Program-made: the position numbers and the translations under genes
NCBI GenBank assembly: GCA_947627115.1
Contig: CANQUQ010000001.1
Location: 62,001-126,000, forward strand
Direction: 5' to 3'
Source of the DNA: an uncultured Acetatifactor sp.
GTDB taxonomy: Bacteria; Bacillota; Clostridia; Lachnospirales; Lachnospiraceae
Length of the DNA: 64,000 nucleotides
In this document: positions 60,647 through 64,000 of the stretch, one piece after another
Layout of the letters: every line of letters starts with the position of its first letter
Numbering within the stretch: the first letter of the stretch is position 1
Notes under the pieces: generated by a model
Database searches by the model: none
Seen by the model: the letters and a program-made list of their open reading frames with translations, nothing else
Told to the model about the DNA's origin: nothing

Positions 60647-61777
60647 TCAGGCAAAAAGCTGCAGCGCGATCATGAGTATCCAGGTGACGGTGAACAGCAG
60701 CATGCCAAGATTCAGGATCACCGTACTGAAGCGTTTCCCCTTGGGGATGCTTACCCGGCCCTTGTCGAACCTGAACTTCTTTTGTACAAGGGAGACGATC
60801 AGCAGCACACCGCCTGCGACCACTACGCCAAAGACACACAGCATGAAACAAAAATATATCATCCAGCCCCAAAGATTATCCATGTAGTATGCCATCAGTG
60901 CATCTGTGTCCATCCCGTCGCGGACAATCTCGAAATAACGGTCAAAATTCAATAATTTTAACAGGGAAGGGACCAGCACGCCGCCCACAAAATTGACGAT
61001 CATGTGAATGCCGACTGTAATCTTCAGTTTACCTGTCTTCACGTAGAGAAAGGCCAGAAATGTCCCCAGCGAAAAGGCGTAGACGAACTGATTGAAATTG
61101 CCGTGGAACAGACCGAACATCAGGCCCGATGTCAATACGGCCACGCCCTGCCCGTAACGGACCGTCCTGTCCACGATCAGCTTTCTGAAGATATATTCCT
61201 CATACAGCGGCGCACAGCATACGGTAAAGAAGAACAGCAAAAGCACATTGGCGGAGCTCGTCAGATTCACCATCTCATTCTGCACCAGGCCGCCCTTGAC
61301 CAGAGAAATAATGACCGTGACGATCAGACCTGCTATGTTTGATACTATCATAACGGCATAGCCCATCATGACAGACAGCGCAAAGTGTCCGCCCTTCATA
61401 TGGCGCGGTTCGATCTTCTCTGCCGGGACCTGCTTCACCAGTGCGATCAGGGCAGGCATCCCCAGCAGATACATGGGCAGGATCATCAGCACAATACTGA
61501 TATTGGGATCCTCCAGCCACTCCGGCCTTATGTGCTTCACCAGGGCCAGGGTGCCATACTGCAGCGCCTGAATGATGAGCGTTCCCAGAAAATACATGAG
61601 ACCAAGTTTGGAAAAATGCTTCCTTGCCTCTTTCACCGCATCCGGTGCGGTCTGAATCGTTTCCGTCTCTGCCACAGGACTTTCATTCGTCTCCGTCACA
61701 GTACTTCCACTCGTCTCCTCCGCCACAGTTCTTTCACTCGTCTCTTCCGTCACAGTTCTTTCATTCGTCTCTTCCAT
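60647..61777 (-). CDS. CPBP family intramembrane glutamic protease
   Basis: 376 residues. The N-terminal 45 residues are a repeat of the E-E-T-S-E-R-T-V kind. About eight membrane segments follow. The ABI/CPBP motifs are APLYEEYIFRKLI (EExxxR, about residue 212), MFGLFHGNFNQF (FxxxH, about 245) and VGIHMIVNFVGG (HxxxN, about 285). Such proteins are membrane proteases or bacteriocin-immunity proteins. GAGG is seven bases before ATG 61777; an ATG at 61783 is an alternative. A terminator and the tRNA-Gln gene lie upstream. Confidence 0.92.
   Translation of the reverse strand: MEETNERTVTEETSERTVAEETSGSTVTETNESPVAETETIQTAPDAVKEARKHFSKLGLMYFLGTLIIQALQYGTLALVKHIRPEWLEDPNISIVLMILPMYLLGMPALIALVKQVPAEKIEPRHMKGGHFALSVMMGYAVMIVSNIAGLIVTVIISLVKGGLVQNEMVNLTSSANVLLLFFFTVCCAPLYEEYIFRKLIVDRTVRYGQGVAVLTSGLMFGLFHGNFNQFVYAFSLGTFLAFLYVKTGKLKITVGIHMIVNFVGGVLVPSLLKLLNFDRYFEIVRDGMDTDALMAYYMDNLWGWMIYFCFMLCVFGVVVAGGVLLIVSLVQKKFRFDKGRVSIPKGKRFSTVILNLGMLLFTVTWILMIALQLFA
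61685..61775. repeat. 24/27-bp tandem repeats in the CPBP gene start
   Basis: Units at 61685-61708 (24 bases), 61709-61735, 61736-61762 (27 bases each) and a partial 61763-61775. All are multiples of three and encode nine-residue (or eight-residue) acidic Thr/Glu-rich units at the cytosolic N-terminus. Confidence 0.85.
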
Positions 61778-61828
61778 TTCCATACCTCATCTCATCTGCC
61801 GTCCATGCGGATTTTTGTTCCTCCGGTA

Positions 61829-61837
61829 AGTATAGCA
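61829..61837 (-). promoter_or_regulatory. Extended -10 promoter of the CPBP-thioesterase-cvfB operon
   Basis: TGC-TATACT on the minus strand, about 55 bases before the start. A TTGACG sits too close (11 bases) to be a regular -35. Confidence 0.55.
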
Positions 61838-61904
61838 TTTCCCCGCGTCAATTACTACCGATGATTGAAAATTTTAATTTTTAATCTTTCCCTCATGCGA
61901 AAAA

Positions 61905-61932
61905 GATGCCGACAGGAATATCTGCCGGCATC
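61905..61932 (-). terminator. Terminator of tRNA-Gln
   Basis: GATGCCGGCAG / CTGTCGGCATC stem with a 6-base loop, followed by TTTTTC on the minus strand, only four bases after the tRNA 3' end. Confidence 0.92.
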
Positions 61933-61936
61933 AGGA

Positions 61937-62008
61937 CAGGGCTACAAGGATTCGAACCTTGAAATGACGGAGTCAGAGTCCGTTGCCTTACCGTTTGGCG
62001 ATAGCCCT
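61937..62008 (-). tRNA. tRNA-Gln (anticodon CUG)
   Basis: 72 bases on the minus strand. The acceptor stem AGGGCTA/TAGCCCT, D-arm GCC...GGC, anticodon stem ACGGA/TCCGT with loop CTCTGAC (anticodon CUG, codon CAG), T-stem CAAGG/CCTTG with TTCGAAT, and discriminator G all fit. The 3' CCA is not encoded. It has its own promoter (62027-62055) and terminator. Confidence 0.95.
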
Positions 62009-62026
62009 ATTTGTATTACTTGATGT

Positions 62027-62055
62027 ATTATACATGAAGTGTTTCCACTTTGCAA
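62027..62055 (-). promoter_or_regulatory. Promoter of tRNA-Gln
   Basis: TTGCAA (62050-62055), 17 bases, TATAAT (62027-62032) on the minus strand, 18 bases before the tRNA 5' end. Confidence 0.85.
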
Positions 62056-62083
62056 TACCCTAATTCCACAAAATCAATAAAAG

Positions 62084-62112
62084 TTGTAATATAGCGGGTC
62101 AGATGGTAAAAT
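62084..62112 (+). promoter_or_regulatory. Promoter of the O-antigen-ligase-like gene
   Basis: TTGTAA (62084-62089), 17 bases, TAAAAT (62107-62112) with TGG before it (extended -10), 29 bases before the ATG. Confidence 0.75.
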
Positions 62113-62141
62113 GAGACAAACGGACATGACGGGAGGACGAC

Positions 62142-63965
62142 ATGCAGAGAGCGATCAAGGGAACTCACCCCACATATTCCTGGAAGCGGCTGATCTATAC
62201 GGTCTGCTTTTTATTGTTCGGCATCATCAACCAGCGGTGCGAAAGCTGTACCGGCCTGGATGACTGGCTGTATTTTTTCCGGGACCTGACAGGCGCAGCT
62301 ATGGCCGTTATCACTATGACCCATTTTCAGGCGGCCGACATCCGCAGGCATAAGCTTCCTTATCTCGTCTGGACCGGACTCTGCGCCGTGGGCATTCCGC
62401 TGTCGCTCCTGTGGGGAAGGGCGAACCGCGAATTCTTTTACGATTGGATCGTCATCGTTCTGGATGTGGTCCTGTACGGATACGTTCTGATCTACACTTT
62501 CATAAGCGCCGTTCTTAAAAAAAAGCTTCCGAGGATGAACCTCCGCTTTGTATTTCTCTGGCTGGCGATGATGCTGCTGATGATGCTGTCCGAGAGCACA
62601 TACATCTGGCCGTTCTGCTATACTGTCATGTTCGGCTGTTTTTATCTGACAGATTTCAGCGCCAAGGAATGCGACGATCTGTTTCACGGAATGCTGGACG
62701 GCATTATCCTGAGTTTTTTTCTTCTGCAGGGATGGAGTTTTTTGTTCCGCCCCTACGATACGGTACGGTATCACGGAGCATTCCAGAATTCCAACAGGAA
62801 CGCGCTCTACTATCTGGAGGTGCTGGCCGCCGTGTTGGTCAAGCTCCTGTACGTGACCAGATCCGGCAAGGGCAGACTGATACGGCTGTATTACTGGCTG
62901 GGCGCAGGCGTCGTGTTATCCTTTGAGCTGCTGACGATAGGGCGTGCCGGATGGGTCACGGCAATCCTTCTTCTGCTGCTGTTCCTGGGCCTTCTGAAAA
63001 AAATACGGCCCGGCTGGTGGCGGAACTGCGCCGTACTTATCGCATGTGTCATGCTGACATTTCCCCTGTGCTTCGGAGCGGCCAGATACTTTCCTGCAAT
63101 ATTTACGCATCCTATCTGGTTCTATGGAGAATGGAGCGAAGATAAAGTACTGTACGGGGATCCCTGGAATTCGGAAAAGTACATTGAATGGAATGAATAT
63201 TTTGAAGCTGCCTCCGGGCGGTTATACCGAAGCTTTGCCGACTTCTTCACACATTCTGATGCGCAAAAGAGCCCGGATGCGGCGGAAACCCCGGCGGCGG
63301 TGAGCCCGGTCCCAACGGAAGCACCGGCGAAAGAAAGCTCGGTCCCGACGGAAGCACCGGCGAAGGAAAGCCCGGTCCCGACGGAAGCACCGGCGAAGGA
63401 AAGCCCGGTCCCGACGGAAGCACCGGCGAAGGAAAGCCCGGCTCCGGCAAAGACGCCTGGGGCGGTAAGCCCAAATCCGACGGAAGCCCCCGTGGAGAAG
63501 ACCCCGGCGCAAAACGAAGTGCCGGAGGAGCTTCCTCCAAACAAAGTGCCCGTCCTGTCAGAGGAACAGGAGACGGATAATTCCATCCTCCTGCGGCGCA
63601 TTATCTACGGTTACTATTTCCGGCATCTGAACTTCCGCGGCCACCCGTATGAGGAGCAGGGCTTCCAGCTGACGCAGACCTACTGGATCACACACGCCCA
63701 CAATCTTTATCTGCAATACGGAACCGATTTCGGCATCCCGGTGATGCTCCTGCTGATCGCGCTGCTTCTCTGGGCCGTTCGTTCCCTTTGGAGACTGTCC
63801 TTCCGGCATGGCCGGGAGACGGCTGCCGCCGGCTTGATGTACGTGCTGATCCCCGCCGTCTTCGGACTGTTCGAATACTCCTGGGGCGTGGGCAGCCTGA
63901 GCATATTAATGCTCTTCGTGAGCTTCAGACAGATCATCTGCCCCGGCGAAGAACAGGATTCCTGA
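62142..63965 (+). CDS. O-antigen ligase (WaaL)-like membrane protein with repeat-bearing loop
   Basis: 607 residues from ATG 62142 (GGGAGGACGAC upstream). Ten or more membrane segments; GAFQNSNRNALYYLEVLAAVLV near residue 215 and LLTIGRAGWVTAILLLLLFLGLL near 265 follow the Wzy_C/WaaL pattern (N-x-N-x-A and the S/GR-G region). A large outer loop of about 200 residues (330-530) contains four 11-residue V-P-T-E-A-P-A-K-E-S-P repeats, and ends at WITHAHNLYLQYGTDFGIPVML, where HNxYL is the ligase/polymerase histidine region. It probably polymerises or ligates a lipid-linked glycan outside the membrane. It has its own promoter. Confidence 0.88.
   Translation: MQRAIKGTHPTYSWKRLIYTVCFLLFGIINQRCESCTGLDDWLYFFRDLTGAAMAVITMTHFQAADIRRHKLPYLVWTGLCAVGIPLSLLWGRANREFFYDWIVIVLDVVLYGYVLIYTFISAVLKKKLPRMNLRFVFLWLAMMLLMMLSESTYIWPFCYTVMFGCFYLTDFSAKECDDLFHGMLDGIILSFFLLQGWSFLFRPYDTVRYHGAFQNSNRNALYYLEVLAAVLVKLLYVTRSGKGRLIRLYYWLGAGVVLSFELLTIGRAGWVTAILLLLLFLGLLKKIRPGWWRNCAVLIACVMLTFPLCFGAARYFPAIFTHPIWFYGEWSEDKVLYGDPWNSEKYIEWNEYFEAASGRLYRSFADFFTHSDAQKSPDAAETPAAVSPVPTEAPAKESSVPTEAPAKESPVPTEAPAKESPVPTEAPAKESPAPAKTPGAVSPNPTEAPVEKTPAQNEVPEELPPNKVPVLSEEQETDNSILLRRIIYGYYFRHLNFRGHPYEEQGFQLTQTYWITHAHNLYLQYGTDFGIPVMLLLIALLLWAVRSLWRLSFRHGRETAAAGLMYVLIPAVFGLFEYSWGVGSLSILMLFVSFRQIICPGEEQDS
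63308..63439. repeat. Four tandem 33-bp repeats in the ligase-like gene
   Basis: Units start at 63308, 63341, 63374 and 63407. Units 2-4 are identical, unit 1 differs by a few bases. They encode an 11-residue Pro/Thr/Glu/Ala unit in the large outer loop, so copy number changes would keep the frame. Confidence 0.93.
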
Positions 63966-64000
63966 TATATTGGACAAAATAAGACCTGCACTGCAATCGT

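Noticed and set aside
63308..63439. Direct repeats considered as a CRISPR array
   Set aside because: The units are contiguous without spacers, are in frame and encode a protein repeat.
1..64000. Mobile elements, prophage or integration sites
   Set aside because: No transposase, integrase, phage structural gene or flanking att-like repeat was seen, including at the tRNA-Gln gene.

Overview
The window looks like chromosomal DNA of a motile Clostridia bacterium, most likely a Lachnospiraceae-type Firmicute. The basis is a Firmicute gene order (mbl next to two flagellar rod/hook genes, cdaA-cdaR-glmM, comFC-yvyF), strong AGGAGG-type ribosome sites, sigma-A promoters that often carry an extended -10 (TG-N-TATACT or TG-N-TAAAAT), a Spo0A-type DNA-binding domain and a FtsEX/PcsB-like module. 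I see no transposase, integrase, phage gene or CRISPR array. Almost all genes lie on the minus strand.

Region 1 (about 1-31 kb) is a large surface-polysaccharide and sugar-nucleotide region. It holds pseB- and pseC-like genes and a PseH-like acetyltransferase (pseudaminic-acid-type chemistry), a PglC-like sugar-phosphate transferase paired with a reductase, a PglF/CapD-like membrane dehydratase, a WbaP-like transferase, a Wzz-like protein with a degenerate kinase half, an EpsG-like polymerase, eight GT2-type transferases (one of them atypical), two GT4 transferases and several multi-membrane-segment proteins. Set into it are a BlaI/BlaR1-type pair with a small secreted protein, an Xre regulator, a secreted glucosaminidase, a lipoprotein and a stand-alone Spo0A C-terminal domain.

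Region 2 (about 31-45 kb) starts with a DUF3048 lipoprotein on the plus strand. It continues as a 12-kb collinear minus-strand run: mbl, flgF, flgG, flgJ-like rod-binding gene, recD2, comFC, yvyF, two membrane proteins, cdaA, cdaR, glmM and an HPr-like gene. This links cell shape, flagellar rod, c-di-AMP signalling and amino-sugar supply for the wall.

Region 3 (45-50 kb) is uvrB-uvrA with a LexA-type box. Region 4 (50-58.5 kb) is another collinear run: a CdaR/PucR-type regulator, ftsE, ftsX, a coiled-coil M23 peptidase, a CtpA-type protease, then a VTC polyphosphate polymerase, DUF4956 and CotH kinase trio. Region 5 (58.7-64 kb) holds a YjfB-type motility peptide, cvfB-like, an acyl-ACP thioesterase, a CPBP protease, tRNA-Gln(CUG) and a plus-strand O-antigen-ligase-like protein with a repeat-bearing loop.

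The most interesting items are the regulator-FtsEX-M23-CtpA-VTC-DUF4956-CotH run, the receiver-less Spo0A protein with its own operator-like dyad, the two tandem 23-bp dyads over the mbl promoter, the truncated BlaR1-type system without a beta-lactamase, and two short tandem duplications that include the stop codons of neighbouring genes. All functional statements are read from sequence motifs and gene order; no database search was run.
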